Positions 17,473 through 26,568 of a stretch of 64,000 nt of DNA are shown here, one piece after another. The stretch comes from Paenibacillus pinisoli (lineage in GTDB: Bacteria > Bacillota > Bacilli > Paenibacillales > Paenibacillaceae), in NCBI RefSeq assembly GCF_003605435.1, contig NZ_QXQB01000004.1, forward strand, positions 496,001 to 560,000. Reading direction: 5' to 3'. The translations under genes and the position numbers were made by a program. Below the pieces are notes generated by a model, which saw nothing but the letters and a program-made list of their open reading frames with translations, searched no databases and had not been told where the DNA came from. Positions within the stretch are counted from its first letter, which is position 1, and the number at the start of each line of letters is the position of its first letter.

Positions 17473-20088
17473 ATGACCATGAATAGAAGGCCGCTTGTAT
17501 GGTTCGCCGTATGCTTCGTGCTGGGAAGCAGCGCTGCGGCGGGACTTGGCTGGCGCGGCACGCTATATACGGCTGGCGCAGCGCTGCTGCTGACAATAGC
17601 AGCCATCCTTAGCAGACACGGGAGCAGAGGGCTTGCAATCATTTGCCTGCTCGGATTTTGCGCGGCAGCCGGAGAGCGGCTGTGGGCGGATTCTCGTAAT
17701 GTAACGGAGCTGCAGGAGCTGCTTGCGGTCGCAGAATCGGACGGCCCCAGAGCGGCCTATGCGGTCCGCATCAGCGGCACGATCATCTCAGCGGTCGAGG
17801 TGGATGGAGACCGCGCCCAGTTCCGCTTGGAGGCAAGCTCCGTCCAAGCGGCAGGAGACGAGCCGCTCGCGGTGCGCAGCGAGCGCTTGATGGTCCAGCT
17901 CCGGCTTGCAGCGCAGCCGGAGCAAGAGATCGCCGCGGCTTGGCAGCGCGGCGATCAAGTGCGTATCGACGGCGAGCTGTCGCTGCCGGCGATGGCAACC
18001 AATAGCGGCGGCTTCGACTACCGCCGCTATCTCCGCAGCCAGGGCATCCACTGGCTGCTGAAGAGCAAAGGCGCAGCCGCCCTCGCCGTAGAGGCTTCGG
18101 CGGCTGAAGCCTTCTCCGCGGCCGCTGTATACGGCCGCGTCGACGCCGCGCGCGCATGGCTGGGCGCGCGGCTCGACTACCTGTATCCGGCAGAGCAAGC
18201 CGGATACATGAAAGGGCTGGTTCTCGGCATCCGCGAGGATCTCGATCCCGAGCAATTCAACCAATTCGCGCGGCTGGGATTGACGCATATATTGGCGATA
18301 TCGGGGCTGCATGTCGGCGTCTTCATGTACGCCTTGACCAGCCTGCTCAAGATGCTGCGACAGCCGCGGGAGCGGATTCTGCTTATCTTAATGGCAGCCG
18401 TCCCTTTCTATGTGCTGCTGACGGGCGCCTCGCCATCCGTGCTGCGTGCGGGCTTGATGGCCATGCTTGGCCTTGCCGCCGCCCGGATGGGCAAGCTGAA
18501 GGACGGCTTGCACTTGATTTCTGCCGCAGCGGTTGTTCTGCTATTGTTCAACCCGTATCTGCTTAACGATGTCAGCTTCCAGCTGTCCTTTATTGTTACG
18601 CTGGGACTCATTCTCGGTGTGCCGCCATTGCGGCGCGCTATGCCGAAGTGGAGGCGAGGAGGCTGGCTGCTGGATCTGGCTGCGGTCACCGTTGTCGCAC
18701 AATTGGTCTCGTTCCCCGTCACGATCTACTATTTTAACCAATTCAATCTATTGTCGCTGCTTGCGAACTTTGTGCTTGTTCCTTTCATCAGCATGATCGT
18801 GATGCCAGCGGGCGCCGCTGCGCTTGTGCTGTCGGTTGTATGGCCGTGGGGGGCCAAACGGATTGCAGATCTGTCCGTCCTTGCCAATGACGGATCGTTC
18901 GCAATCATAAGGTGGCTGGCGGATCAATCTATGTTCAGGCAAGTATGGGGCACCCCTCCGCTGTGGTGGGTGGTTGTCTGGCTGCTGCTGACGGGTGCGG
19001 TTTTTCGGGTGCTGGAGGGATATCGCGCAGGCGCCATGGAGATTTCTGGTACACGGGAACAATCGGAGCAAGAGATTGAAACGGCTCCGATAGATGAGCA
19101 TAAGCAATATGGAAACTGGAAGCAAAAAGAGGGGAAAGCGTTTCCCGTTTCTGAAAAAAGGCGCACTTACAGGCCTTTCTTCATCTATTTGGCAGTCTCT
19201 ATATTGCTGCTGGTTTACGCTTATATGCCTGATGCTTTCGACCGTAGGGCTGCGGTAAGCTTTTTGGACGTCGGGCAAGGGGATGCTGCGCTGATTCGGA
19301 CGGCAAGCGGCAAACATATTCTCGTTGATGGCGGCGGCGCAATATCGTTCCGCAAGCCGGGCGAGGAGTGGAGAGACCGCAGCGACCCGTTCGAGGTGGG
19401 GAGCAAGGTATTGGTCCCTTTGCTGAGGGATAGGGGCGTGCACCGAATTGATCTTATGATTCTGTCTCATATGGATACCGATCATATCAAAGGGCTAATT
19501 GCGGTTATAGAAGAAATGCCCGTCAGGCAAATATGGTGGAACGGCACGCTGAGGCCTTCGGAGGATTCAAGCAGGCTAATGAAAGCCGCGCTTCGTGCCG
19601 ATATTCCAATGTACGCTCCGCTTGCGGGCGAGAGCAGGTCGCTGGATAAGGAGACGCATCTGGAAGTGCTGTGGCCGGTGGAACGAAAGCCGGGCATTCC
19701 CGTAATGAAAGATCAGAACGAGCATAGCCTTGTCGTCGCCATACAGCTGTACAATAGCCGATTCCTATTCACAGGAGATATTTCCGTCAAGACGGAGAGT
19801 GCGATCGTCCGGGCAACGAGAGAGCGGAATCTTGCTCCGCAACAGCCTGTCGACATGATGAAGATTGCCCATCATGGCAGCCGTCATTCTACCGGCAGCG
19901 AGTGGCTGGCCTATTGGCGGCCGGCTGGCGCGGTCGCTTCGGCAGGAGCTGCGAATACTTACGGCCACCCCCATCCCGACGTATTGGGGCGATTGAGGGA
20001 GGCAAGCGTTGCAGTATGGAGGACGGATACCGGCGGCGAGGCCAAATTCAGAGTTAACCGCTTGGGAATATGGACTCTCCAGAAATGA
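17473..20088 (+). CDS. comEC: ComEC/Rec2, DNA-uptake channel
   Basis: A polytopic membrane protein that moves single-stranded DNA into the cell during transformation. The N-terminus has two or more membrane helices and a soluble OB-like domain (to about residue 200). The Competence domain follows, with LGLTHILAISGLHVGVFMY. A C-terminal metallo-beta-lactamase domain carries LDVGQGDAALI, the metal motif HMDTDH, FTGD and IAHHGSRHST, thought to degrade the non-transported strand. Length (about 870) is normal. The start is uncertain among GTG 17461, ATG 17473 and ATG 17479; 17473 best fits the GGGGG at 17457-17461. It closes the competence cluster. Confidence 0.92.
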   Translation: MTMNRRPLVWFAVCFVLGSSAAAGLGWRGTLYTAGAALLLTIAAILSRHGSRGLAIICLLGFCAAAGERLWADSRNVTELQELLAVAESDGPRAAYAVRISGTIISAVEVDGDRAQFRLEASSVQAAGDEPLAVRSERLMVQLRLAAQPEQEIAAAWQRGDQVRIDGELSLPAMATNSGGFDYRRYLRSQGIHWLLKSKGAAALAVEASAAEAFSAAAVYGRVDAARAWLGARLDYLYPAEQAGYMKGLVLGIREDLDPEQFNQFARLGLTHILAISGLHVGVFMYALTSLLKMLRQPRERILLILMAAVPFYVLLTGASPSVLRAGLMAMLGLAAARMGKLKDGLHLISAAAVVLLLFNPYLLNDVSFQLSFIVTLGLILGVPPLRRAMPKWRRGGWLLDLAAVTVVAQLVSFPVTIYYFNQFNLLSLLANFVLVPFISMIVMPAGAAALVLSVVWPWGAKRIADLSVLANDGSFAIIRWLADQSMFRQVWGTPPLWWVVVWLLLTGAVFRVLEGYRAGAMEISGTREQSEQEIETAPIDEHKQYGNWKQKEGKAFPVSEKRRTYRPFFIYLAVSILLLVYAYMPDAFDRRAAVSFLDVGQGDAALIRTASGKHILVDGGGAISFRKPGEEWRDRSDPFEVGSKVLVPLLRDRGVHRIDLMILSHMDTDHIKGLIAVIEEMPVRQIWWNGTLRPSEDSSRLMKAALRADIPMYAPLAGESRSLDKETHLEVLWPVERKPGIPVMKDQNEHSLVVAIQLYNSRFLFTGDISVKTESAIVRATRERNLAPQQPVDMMKIAHHGSRHSTGSEWLAYWRPAGAVASAGAANTYGHPHPDVLGRLREASVAVWRTDTGGEAKFRVNRLGIWTLQK

Positions 20089-20244
20089 ATAGCTATACGT
20101 ATATCTATTAATTTGGTATTCTTTAATGTGGAGTTCTCTACTTGCTGCGAGATAGGGCTCTGTTTGCACAATTCCGCAAAAGAAGACAAAATGATATAAA
20201 TCCATGTTTTTTATTAATAAAAATAAAAATTCGTTTTAACGACC

Positions 20245-20271
20245 TGCAACATTTAACGCAACCCGTCCGTC
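20245..20271 (+). promoter_or_regulatory. Putative ECF-type promoter, likely autoregulatory
   Basis: TGCAAC at 20245-20250, a 17-base spacer, and CGTC at 20268-20271. This resembles the AAC/CGTC pattern of ECF sigma factors in Bacillota. It lies 30 bases before the ECF sigma gene, so the sigma factor may drive its own operon. Confidence 0.5.
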
Positions 20272-20300
20272 AGTAAGGTTGCAAGAGAGGAGGATCCTTC

Positions 20301-20849
20301 GTGGTTGAGCCCGGCCTTATTAAAGCCGCCCAATCGGGAGATCGAGACGCATTAATTACTCTGTTGCGTGAGATTGAAACCCATGTCTATCGGACAGCCT
20401 ATTATATATTGAATAACGAGCAAGACGCGATGGATGCGTCGCAAGAGGCATTAATCCGCATCTATACGAAGATTGGCTCTTATGAGGAGAAGGCGCAGTT
20501 CAAGACATGGATACAGCGTATTGTAACCAACATATGCATTGACAAGTTTAGGAGAAGCAAGCCTACGGTATCAATCGATGAGCATGAGATGGTATTCAAG
20601 GAGAAGCAGAACGTGGAAGACGAGGTGCTCTCCGCGTACGCGCTCCAGGATATTCGAAGTGCCATCGACAAGCTCCCGGAGCATCACCGTACGGTTGTCG
20701 TGCTTCGCTACTTGCAGGATTTTTCGTATAACGAAATTGCGGATTCGCTTGACCTGCCGCTTAATACGGTAAAGTCTTACTTGTTCAGGGCTAGGCAACA
20801 GCTGCAATCTTTACTCCATGATTATCAGAAAGGTGGTGTCCGGGGATGA
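20301..20849 (+). CDS. ECF-type RNA polymerase sigma factor
   Basis: A 182-residue group IV sigma factor. Region 2 has DAMDASQEALIRIYTKIGSYEEKAQFKTWIQRIVTN and region 4 has LPEHHRTVVVLRYLQDFSYNEIADSLDLPLNTVKSYLFRAR. It starts at GTG 20301 after AGAGGAGGATC. Its last four bases overlap the start of a zinc-finger anti-sigma gene, the standard arrangement for coupled synthesis of a sigma factor and its inhibitor. The stimulus is unknown; it is SigW/SigV-like in size but not close enough to name. Confidence 0.92.
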   Translation: MVEPGLIKAAQSGDRDALITLLREIETHVYRTAYYILNNEQDAMDASQEALIRIYTKIGSYEEKAQFKTWIQRIVTNICIDKFRRSKPTVSIDEHEMVFKEKQNVEDEVLSAYALQDIRSAIDKLPEHHRTVVVLRYLQDFSYNEIADSLDLPLNTVKSYLFRARQQLQSLLHDYQKGGVRG

Positions 20850-21826
20850 ATTGTCAAGAGGTGATGGAACTCATGCAAAGACAGCTGGATGACGATCTCA
20901 GCGACGCCGAACTGGAGGTCTTGATGAACCATACAAGACAATGTCCGGACTGTGCAGCTATGTTCGAGCGGATGAAGCAGTTGTCCGCAGAGCTCACTGC
21001 CTTGCCCAAGGTAACGCCAAGCTACAGCCTCGTGGACGCGATTATGCCGGAGCTGGAGCGGCTGGACCGTCTTGCCGAGAGTACTGCGACAGCTGCGGAA
21101 GCGGCAATCGTGGCCTCGGGCAGCGCCGCCGCTCCGCCGCGCCGCATGCCGCGCAAGAGACGCTGGACGACTTGGAGCGCAATTGGGAGCGTCGTCGCGG
21201 CCGGTATAGTGGCCGGATTGTTTATCTTGAACGATCCCGGTGCGATTATCAACAATGATGCGGCCAAGCTTTCCTATTCCGTAGCGGATCTGCCGCAGGA
21301 TTCAAATGGCCAAGCAGCTGAAATGCGGATGAATGCCGATACAGTGTCAGGTCAGTCCGAGATTGAACTGAAGGCCCATGAGAAGGAAGACAGTCAAGGA
21401 TTTGCGGCAGGAGGCAACAATCCAGAAGCCGGCGGCGATGTGAGCGTCAGAAGCACCGGCAACAGCTCTACCGAAAAAGGCATCGCCACGAATCCCACTG
21501 GAGTTGTGGATCAATATGAATCTTTCGGGGGCGAATCCGATCTTCATAATGAAGGCCAGCCTGACATGGGGATCGCTGTCGCCAACGCATTCCCTTCGCC
21601 TGACGGGCAATATGTAGCGCTCTTGGACCAGCATGCGATTACGATCGTATCGGCCGAAGACAAGAAGACGGTTATGCAGACCTCGCGCAAGAACGGACAG
21701 CATACCGCGATTGCTTGGTCCGAGGACGGCAGCCAGCTTACCTACGAGGTGCAGCTGGATCGGGGAGCGGCTCAGAAGTACGTTATTGAGACGGCGAGCT
21801 GGAAGGAAAAAAAAGCAGCGCATTAA
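20846..21826 (+). CDS. Zinc-finger transmembrane anti-sigma factor
   Basis: A 326-residue partner of the ECF sigma factor. The cytoplasmic anti-sigma zinc-binding motif is HTRQCPDC (His29, Cys33, Cys36, with Cys3 as the fourth ligand). An Ala-rich stretch leads to one membrane helix (about residues 110-128). The extracytoplasmic part has a low-complexity Gly/Asn/Ser linker, then a short beta-propeller-like segment (SPDGQYVALLD and WSEDGSQLTYEV) that could sense an outside signal. Overlap with the sigma gene (ATGA) implies coupling. Release of the sigma factor by regulated proteolysis is the usual mechanism but is not shown here. Confidence 0.88.
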   Translation: MNCQEVMELMQRQLDDDLSDAELEVLMNHTRQCPDCAAMFERMKQLSAELTALPKVTPSYSLVDAIMPELERLDRLAESTATAAEAAIVASGSAAAPPRRMPRKRRWTTWSAIGSVVAAGIVAGLFILNDPGAIINNDAAKLSYSVADLPQDSNGQAAEMRMNADTVSGQSEIELKAHEKEDSQGFAAGGNNPEAGGDVSVRSTGNSSTEKGIATNPTGVVDQYESFGGESDLHNEGQPDMGIAVANAFPSPDGQYVALLDQHAITIVSAEDKKTVMQTSRKNGQHTAIAWSEDGSQLTYEVQLDRGAAQKYVIETASWKEKKAAH

Positions 21827-21967
21827 TTAACGGATTTACGCACATCCGGCGGTGATTTTCCGTATGATGTAGCGAGAGTTCAGTCTGCGACGTTTTCGCA
21901 ACGTCGTTAGACCATTCGTATCAGGCAGCGCCATGGAGCTGCCGGCGAGTGTTAATATAAAGACAGA

Positions 21968-21997
21968 GGGATGGCCAATCGTTGGCACATCCCTTTG
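21968..21997 (+). terminator. Possible terminator before holA
   Basis: GGGATG-GCCAA (21968-21978) pairs with TTGGC-A-CATCCC (21982-21993) with one bulge, followed by TTTG. It would end the sigma/anti-sigma operon. A second hairpin (ACGTTTTCGCAACGT core) is at about 21888-21906. The T run is short, so this is uncertain. Confidence 0.45.
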
Positions 21998-22034
21998 TTG
22001 CCGTTCTTACATCAATGGAATGGGGGAGCAGTAC

Positions 22035-23069
22035 ATGGATGTAAAGGAAGTCGCCAAAGAAATCAAATCCGGCAAGCTGAGGCCGGTGTATGTCCTATAT
22101 GGCAAGGATCGCTATCGGATGGAGCAATTTATCAGCTTGCTTGCCGATACGATGTTCAAGCAAGACGAGAAAGAAATGGGCATCATGAAGTACGATACTT
22201 CGGAGACGCCTCTGGAGGAAGCGGTCATTGAAGCGGAATCGCCTCCGTTCTTCCTGGAACGCAAGCTGGTGCTTGTGCGTGACGCTTCCGTTATGGCTGC
22301 GGGCGGCAAAGAGAACGCAAAGCTGGAGCACCGTCCTGATTCTTTGCTGCGCTATATTGAATTTCCTTTGGAGACGAGCGTTATCGTATTTGCCGTCTAT
22401 GCGGACAAGCTTGATGAAAGACGCAAGCTGGTGAAGACGCTGAAGGACCGGAAAGCATTAATTGCTTTTCCCGAACTGGATACGCCGGAGCTGATGCGAT
22501 GGATGATGCGAAGGGCATCGGAGCAGCGCCGTGAATTGAAGGAAGGGGCGGCAGAGCTGCTTCTGTCCCGCGTAGGCGTGAACATGGGGCAGCTGGCCCA
22601 GGAGGTGGACAAGCTTTGTCTGCACGCGGGTGAAGGCGGCGTCATCGAGCGGGAGACAGCCGCGATGCTTACTGCGGCCACGATGGAAGAGGATGTGTTC
22701 GCCCTGATTGATGCGATTGCCGAGCTGCGGATCGGCAGGGCGCTTGAGATGTACCGCCAGCTGCTGATACGCCGGGAGGAGCCGATCAAGATTGCAGCTT
22801 TGATCGCAAGGCAGCTGCGCATCATGCTGCAGATCAAGGAATTGGAGCAGCATCATTATTCGCCGCAGCAGATGGCTGGGCAGCTGGGGCTGCACCCTTA
22901 TGCGGTCAAGCTTGCGGCAGAGAAGAGCCGCAAATTCAAGACCGCCGCGCTTGGCCGCCTGCTGGCGTCGCTTGCCGATCTGGATTATGGCATGAAGACA
23001 GGAGCTATCGATAAGACATTCGGTCTGGAGATGTATTTATTGTCCCTGAGCGTGGATAAAGGAGCTTAG
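22035..23069 (+). CDS. holA: DNA polymerase III subunit delta
   Basis: A 344-residue clamp-loader subunit that opens the sliding clamp. It begins MDVKEVAKEIKSGKLRPVYVLYGKDRYRMEQF, the HolA start with a degenerate AAA+ fold, and continues with the lid and C-terminal collar domains (MEEDVFALIDAIAELRIGRALEMY, IARQLRIMLQIKEL). GGGGGAG at 22022-22028 supports the ATG at 22035; the frame opens at 21933. It sits between the competence cluster and rpsT as in B. subtilis. It ends tail to tail with rpsT across a terminator. Confidence 0.93.
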   Translation: MDVKEVAKEIKSGKLRPVYVLYGKDRYRMEQFISLLADTMFKQDEKEMGIMKYDTSETPLEEAVIEAESPPFFLERKLVLVRDASVMAAGGKENAKLEHRPDSLLRYIEFPLETSVIVFAVYADKLDERRKLVKTLKDRKALIAFPELDTPELMRWMMRRASEQRRELKEGAAELLLSRVGVNMGQLAQEVDKLCLHAGEGGVIERETAAMLTAATMEEDVFALIDAIAELRIGRALEMYRQLLIRREEPIKIAALIARQLRIMLQIKELEQHHYSPQQMAGQLGLHPYAVKLAAEKSRKFKTAALGRLLASLADLDYGMKTGAIDKTFGLEMYLLSLSVDKGA

Positions 23070-23132
23070 GCCGTCAAGCCTAAGTTCCGTCTAATCAAAG
23101 TGCACGGCTCTAGTTATGCCAGGCATGCAAAA

Positions 23133-23164
23133 AGGCTTCGCCTTCTTGGAAGAGGGCGAAGCCT
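23133..23164 (-). terminator. Rho-independent terminator of rpsT
   Basis: AGGCTTCGCC (23133-23142) pairs with GGCGAAGCCT (23155-23164), with extra inner pairing CTTC/GAAG. The T run is on the minus strand (AAAAAG before the stem on plus), so it chiefly serves rpsT; it may also stop holA transcripts. Confidence 0.85.
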
Positions 23165-23181
23165 ATTGTTGTCTTGTAAGC

Positions 23182-23454
23182 TTACGCTTGAGCAGTCAAT
23201 GCGTTCAGGCGTTTTGCAAGACGGGATTTTTTGCGGGCAGCCGCATTTTTATGGATCAGGCCTTTCGTTACTGCTTTGTCCAATTTCTTCGAAGCTGTGA
23301 TCAGAGCCGCTTTAGCAGCATCTACATCAGTGCCAGCGATCGCTTGGTCAGCAGTTTTAACGGCCGAACGAAGTGCGGATTTTTGGGATGCGTTCAAAGC
23401 GCGGCGTTTCTCGTTTGTCTTTACGCGTTTAATCGCGGATTTAATGTTTGGCAT
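23182..23454 (-). CDS. rpsT: 30S ribosomal protein S20
   Basis: A 90-residue Lys/Ala-rich helical protein that binds 16S rRNA. It begins [18 protein letters not shown] and contains the conserved [21 protein letters not shown] segment. AGGAGGTG lies seven bases before the ATG at 23454; an in-frame GTG at 23463 overlaps that site and is rejected. It is monocistronic on the minus strand with its own promoter at 23506-23534. Confidence 0.97.
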   Translation of the reverse strand: MPNIKSAIKRVKTNEKRRALNASQKSALRSAVKTADQAIAGTDVDAAKAALITASKKLDKAVTKGLIHKNAAARKKSRLAKRLNALTAQA

Positions 23455-23505
23455 GAATTTCACCTCCTACATAGTTCTGTGCAGAACAACAACACAACTT
23501 AAAAT

Positions 23506-23534
23506 ATATTATCATGCGACTGCCCAAAAAGCAA
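23506..23534 (-). promoter_or_regulatory. Extended -10 sigma-A promoter of rpsT
   Basis: Read on the minus strand: TTGCTT (23534-23529), a 17-base spacer, and TGATAATAT containing an extended -10 (TAATAT at 23511-23506). It lies about 50 bases upstream of the rpsT start. Confidence 0.65.
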
Positions 23535-23651
23535 TAGTAACCAATTGGCCGAAGGTACATTTGCCAAGGGCGAAGCAGCAGTGGAATAGAAGTATGAAAT
23601 TGGCACAGCTGCGAACAATAAGGGAAGATTGTACGCAAGGAAGGGAGAATT

Positions 23652-24665
23652 GTGGCTGTGGAGAAAGATCTTGATTTGCAAAAGTTCAATGTTAGAACCG
23701 ATTTGGCGCTTGAAGCCAAGGAAATGGCGGAACGTCCCGGCGCAGGACCGATTCCCGGCATTCACTCCGACACGACGGAGGATGATGGCATAACCATTAC
23801 AACGCTGCATGTGCAGAACGAGCAAGGCTCGCAAGCGATCGGCAAGATGGTCGGGCAATACATTACGATTGAAGTGCCGGGATTGCGGGATGGCGATACG
23901 AAGCTGCAGGACCGGGTCGCCACGCAATTCGCCAAGCATTTCGAGACTTTCCTGCAGCGGCTGAACATATCCAAAAATGCGCGCGTGCTCATCGTCGGCT
24001 TGGGCAACTGGAATGTAACACCCGATGCGCTGGGACCGCTCGTGGTCGAGAACGTGATGGTCACCCGCCACTTCTTCGAACTGATGCCGGATCAGGTGGC
24101 GCCGGGCTATCGTTCCGTCAGCGCGGTTGCGCCGGGCGTGCTCGGCATTACGGGCATTGAATCAAGCGAGATCGTGCAAGGCATTGTCGACCGCTCAAAG
24201 CCCGAGCTGATTATCGCAATAGATGCGCTCGCATCGAAGGCCGTTGAGCGTGTCAATACAACGATCCAAATCGCGGATACGGGCATCCATCCAGGCTCCG
24301 GCATCGGCAACAAACGCAAGGGTCTTACCCGCGAAATATTAGGCGTTCCCGTCATTGCGATTGGAGTGCCTACCGTCGTCTACGCCTCCACCATCGTGAG
24401 CAATACTTTTGAGATGATGAAGTCTCATTTGGAGCGCCAGAAAGGCGATACGAATCAAATTTTCGGCCTCATGAACCAGATGGACGAGCATGAGCGGCTC
24501 CAGCTGGTGCGCGAAGTGCTCAGCCCAATCGGTCACGACCTGCTGGTTACGCCTAAGGAAGTGGATCAATTCATCGAGGATATTGCCAATATTATCGCCA
24601 GCGGCCTTAATGCGTCGCTGCATGATGCGGTGGATTCCAATAATGTAGGGGCTTATACCCATTAA
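23652..24665 (+). CDS. gpr: GPR, germination protease
   Basis: A 337-residue protease of family A25 that degrades small acid-soluble spore proteins during germination. It begins with a short propeptide-like region (DLQKFNVRTDLALEA), which in this family is removed by self-cleavage. Core blocks are PGIHSDTTED, VGLGNWNVTPDALGPLVVENVMVTRH, APGVLGITGIESSEIV and DALASKAVERVNTTIQIADTGIHPGSGIGNKRKG. The GTG start at 23652 follows AAGGGAGAATT. It is divergent from rpsT and upstream of spoIIP as in Bacillus. Expression in the forespore is expected, but I could not define a sigma-F/G promoter. Confidence 0.95.
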   Translation: MAVEKDLDLQKFNVRTDLALEAKEMAERPGAGPIPGIHSDTTEDDGITITTLHVQNEQGSQAIGKMVGQYITIEVPGLRDGDTKLQDRVATQFAKHFETFLQRLNISKNARVLIVGLGNWNVTPDALGPLVVENVMVTRHFFELMPDQVAPGYRSVSAVAPGVLGITGIESSEIVQGIVDRSKPELIIAIDALASKAVERVNTTIQIADTGIHPGSGIGNKRKGLTREILGVPVIAIGVPTVVYASTIVSNTFEMMKSHLERQKGDTNQIFGLMNQMDEHERLQLVREVLSPIGHDLLVTPKEVDQFIEDIANIIASGLNASLHDAVDSNNVGAYTH

Positions 24666-24695
24666 AGCCAGTCAGAATACAGCTTAGGCTCCAAG

Positions 24696-24735
24696 CGGAG
24701 CGGATGCGAATGCAGCATCCGTTCCGTTTTTTTTG
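24696..24735 (+). terminator. Rho-independent terminator after gpr
   Basis: CGGAGCGGATGC (24696-24707) pairs with GCATCCGTTCCG (24714-24726) with a bulge, followed by eight Ts. It separates gpr from spoIIP. Confidence 0.88.
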
Positions 24736-24888
24736 TGCGAGTTCACTGGGATGTGCCTGCCTCTTCGATTCTATCAGCTAGCAGCATTAGAAAACTATTG
24801 GTTCTATGAATCCGGCTTGTCTCATAGATTGATAGTAGCTTAGAGCAGCATAACTATCGCGCCAGCGGATAACAGGAGGTACGTGGGG

Positions 24889-26097
24889 ATGATGAATCGG
24901 AAGCCGGCATGGCTGACTCAATGGAATGACAGTACGAAGGTAAAGCATCTGCTCGTCACAGGAAGGGCGTTCTCCTTACTGTCGCTCAGCTCTATGATCT
25001 TTTTTATTGTGCTTGGAGCAGCGGGGATTCTGCACCAGCAATCGACCAGCTCGCCTATCCACTCAATGAAGGGATTTTCGGCCGCGGTTTCGAGCGGTTT
25101 TTTTGGAGATATGATGGAAATGGAGATGCCTTCTTTCAAAAGCGGCCTGGAATCGGATTCTTTTACCAATAAGGAAATCAGCGCCTTTCTCATGAGGACA
25201 CTTACGAGCATTAATCCGAATGATCCGTCGGGACTGCTGTCGGCAGAGCTGCCCGGCATGCATAATGATTCCTTCCTGATACGGAAAGGGGTAGGAACCG
25301 ATACGAATAACGGCCCGCAGGATCATCTCCCAATCACTGATCCTCCAGGCGGAGCCCATGAAGATGACGAAGCGCAGCCGCCGGCTGAGGAGCCGCATGA
25401 GGAAGAGCAGGTTCCATCGGCAGAGCCTACCCCGCCGCCGACGCACAAGCCGGATACGGGGGACAATAAAGTAGCTTTTATCTATCACACTCATAACCGG
25501 GAGTCTTGGGTGCCGGAGCTGGAGAAAGAGTCCAAAGACGTCAGCTCGAAGACGACCAACATTACGCTAGTCGGCAAGCGGCTGGCAGAGAAGCTGGAGG
25601 AAGCGGGCATTGGCTCGCTGCACTCCGATACGGATTACCCTTCTACGGTCAAAGATTTTAATTACGCATACAGCTACAAGTATTCCAAAAAGACGGTGAA
25701 AGAAGCGATGGCGAGCAGCGGCGATCTCAAAATGTTTTTTGACCTTCACCGCGACTCGCAAAAACGCAAATATACGACAACAGAGATAAACGGAACAAGC
25801 TATGCGCAGGTTTATTTTGTCATCGGTAACAAAAATCCGAATTGGAAAGAGAACGAAGCGTTCGCTACCAAGATTCATAACGCGCTGGAGAAGAAGTACC
25901 CTGGTATTTCAAGGGGAATATGGGGGAAAACTACCGGTAATGCGGAGTACAATCAATCGCTGGCTCCGGAAAGCGCGTTGATCGAGATTGGCGGTATAGA
26001 GAATACGCTTGAGGAATGTTATCGGACGGCGGATGCTTTGGCGGAAGTGATCTCCGCCATCTACTGGGATGCGGAGAAGGTATCGGGAAAGGAGTAG
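24889..26097 (+). CDS. spoIIP: Stage II sporulation protein P (SpoIIP)
   Basis: A 402-residue peptidoglycan amidase/endopeptidase of the DMP engulfment complex. One membrane helix (about residues 26-48) is followed by a long extracytoplasmic region with a Pro/Glu-rich linker (about residues 148-185). The catalytic domain starts VAFIYHTHNRESWVPE, where the His and Glu bind zinc, and ends SALIEIGGIENTLEECYRTADAL. AGGAGG at 24874-24879 favours the ATG at 24889 over the GTG at 24883. It is followed six bases later by a YqxA-like gene. Sigma-E control is expected from the family; a CATAGATT box near 24819 is only a partial match. Confidence 0.93.
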   Translation: MMNRKPAWLTQWNDSTKVKHLLVTGRAFSLLSLSSMIFFIVLGAAGILHQQSTSSPIHSMKGFSAAVSSGFFGDMMEMEMPSFKSGLESDSFTNKEISAFLMRTLTSINPNDPSGLLSAELPGMHNDSFLIRKGVGTDTNNGPQDHLPITDPPGGAHEDDEAQPPAEEPHEEEQVPSAEPTPPPTHKPDTGDNKVAFIYHTHNRESWVPELEKESKDVSSKTTNITLVGKRLAEKLEEAGIGSLHSDTDYPSTVKDFNYAYSYKYSKKTVKEAMASSGDLKMFFDLHRDSQKRKYTTTEINGTSYAQVYFVIGNKNPNWKENEAFATKIHNALEKKYPGISRGIWGKTTGNAEYNQSLAPESALIEIGGIENTLEECYRTADALAEVISAIYWDAEKVSGKE

Positions 26098-26103
26098 ACG
26101 GCT

Positions 26104-26490
26104 ATGAAAGGTAATGCATGGAAGTGGCTTACGATTGGGGGCGTCATCGCGCTGTTGGTCATGTTCGGGCTGGAGATGTCGACCACGGGAATTGAACGTA
26201 TCTATGGACCGATGAATGGCGAGGAATATACGGCAGGCGCAGGAGAGTCCGATTACAAGTCGGAGACAGAGGAGCGGATCACGGAGCTGGAGCGCGAACT
26301 TGCGGAAATTCGGCGAATCGCGTACGGCAACGGGCACGAGGGCGAGGAGACGCGCCTGCAGGGAATTCCTTATGAGAATGACCAGCCGGCTGTCAACAAG
26401 CTTGCCGATTCTACATCCGGACTGCTCCAATCGGCTTCCAGCAAAGGCATCCGGTTCGTCGTGGGTTTGTTCGACGGCTGGATGAACTAA
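26104..26490 (+). CDS. yqxA: YqxA-like membrane protein (DUF3679-type)
   Basis: A 128-residue protein with one N-terminal membrane helix (about residues 7-25), then a charged coiled-coil stretch (SETEERITELERELAEIRRIA) and a C-terminal amphipathic segment (GLLQSASSKGIRFVVGLFDGWMN). Named mainly by position, since B. subtilis yqxA lies between spoIIP and lepA and is a similarly small membrane protein. It is six bases after spoIIP, so it is co-transcribed. The function is unknown; involvement in sporulation is inference. Confidence 0.65.
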   Translation: MKGNAWKWLTIGGVIALLVMFGLEMSTTGIERIYGPMNGEEYTAGAGESDYKSETEERITELERELAEIRRIAYGNGHEGEETRLQGIPYENDQPAVNKLADSTSGLLQSASSKGIRFVVGLFDGWMN

Positions 26491-26497
26491 ACCTTCA

Positions 26498-26526
26498 TTG
26501 CTGACATTCCTTCTAACTGGTATAAT
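26498..26526 (+). promoter_or_regulatory. Sigma-A promoter of lepA
   Basis: TTGCTG at 26498-26503, a 17-base spacer, and a perfect TATAAT at 26521-26526. It lies 43 bases before the lepA start. Confidence 0.7.
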
Positions 26527-26568
26527 AGGAGGAATGATTGGAATTATTGGATGTGTGGGGGCTCAAGA

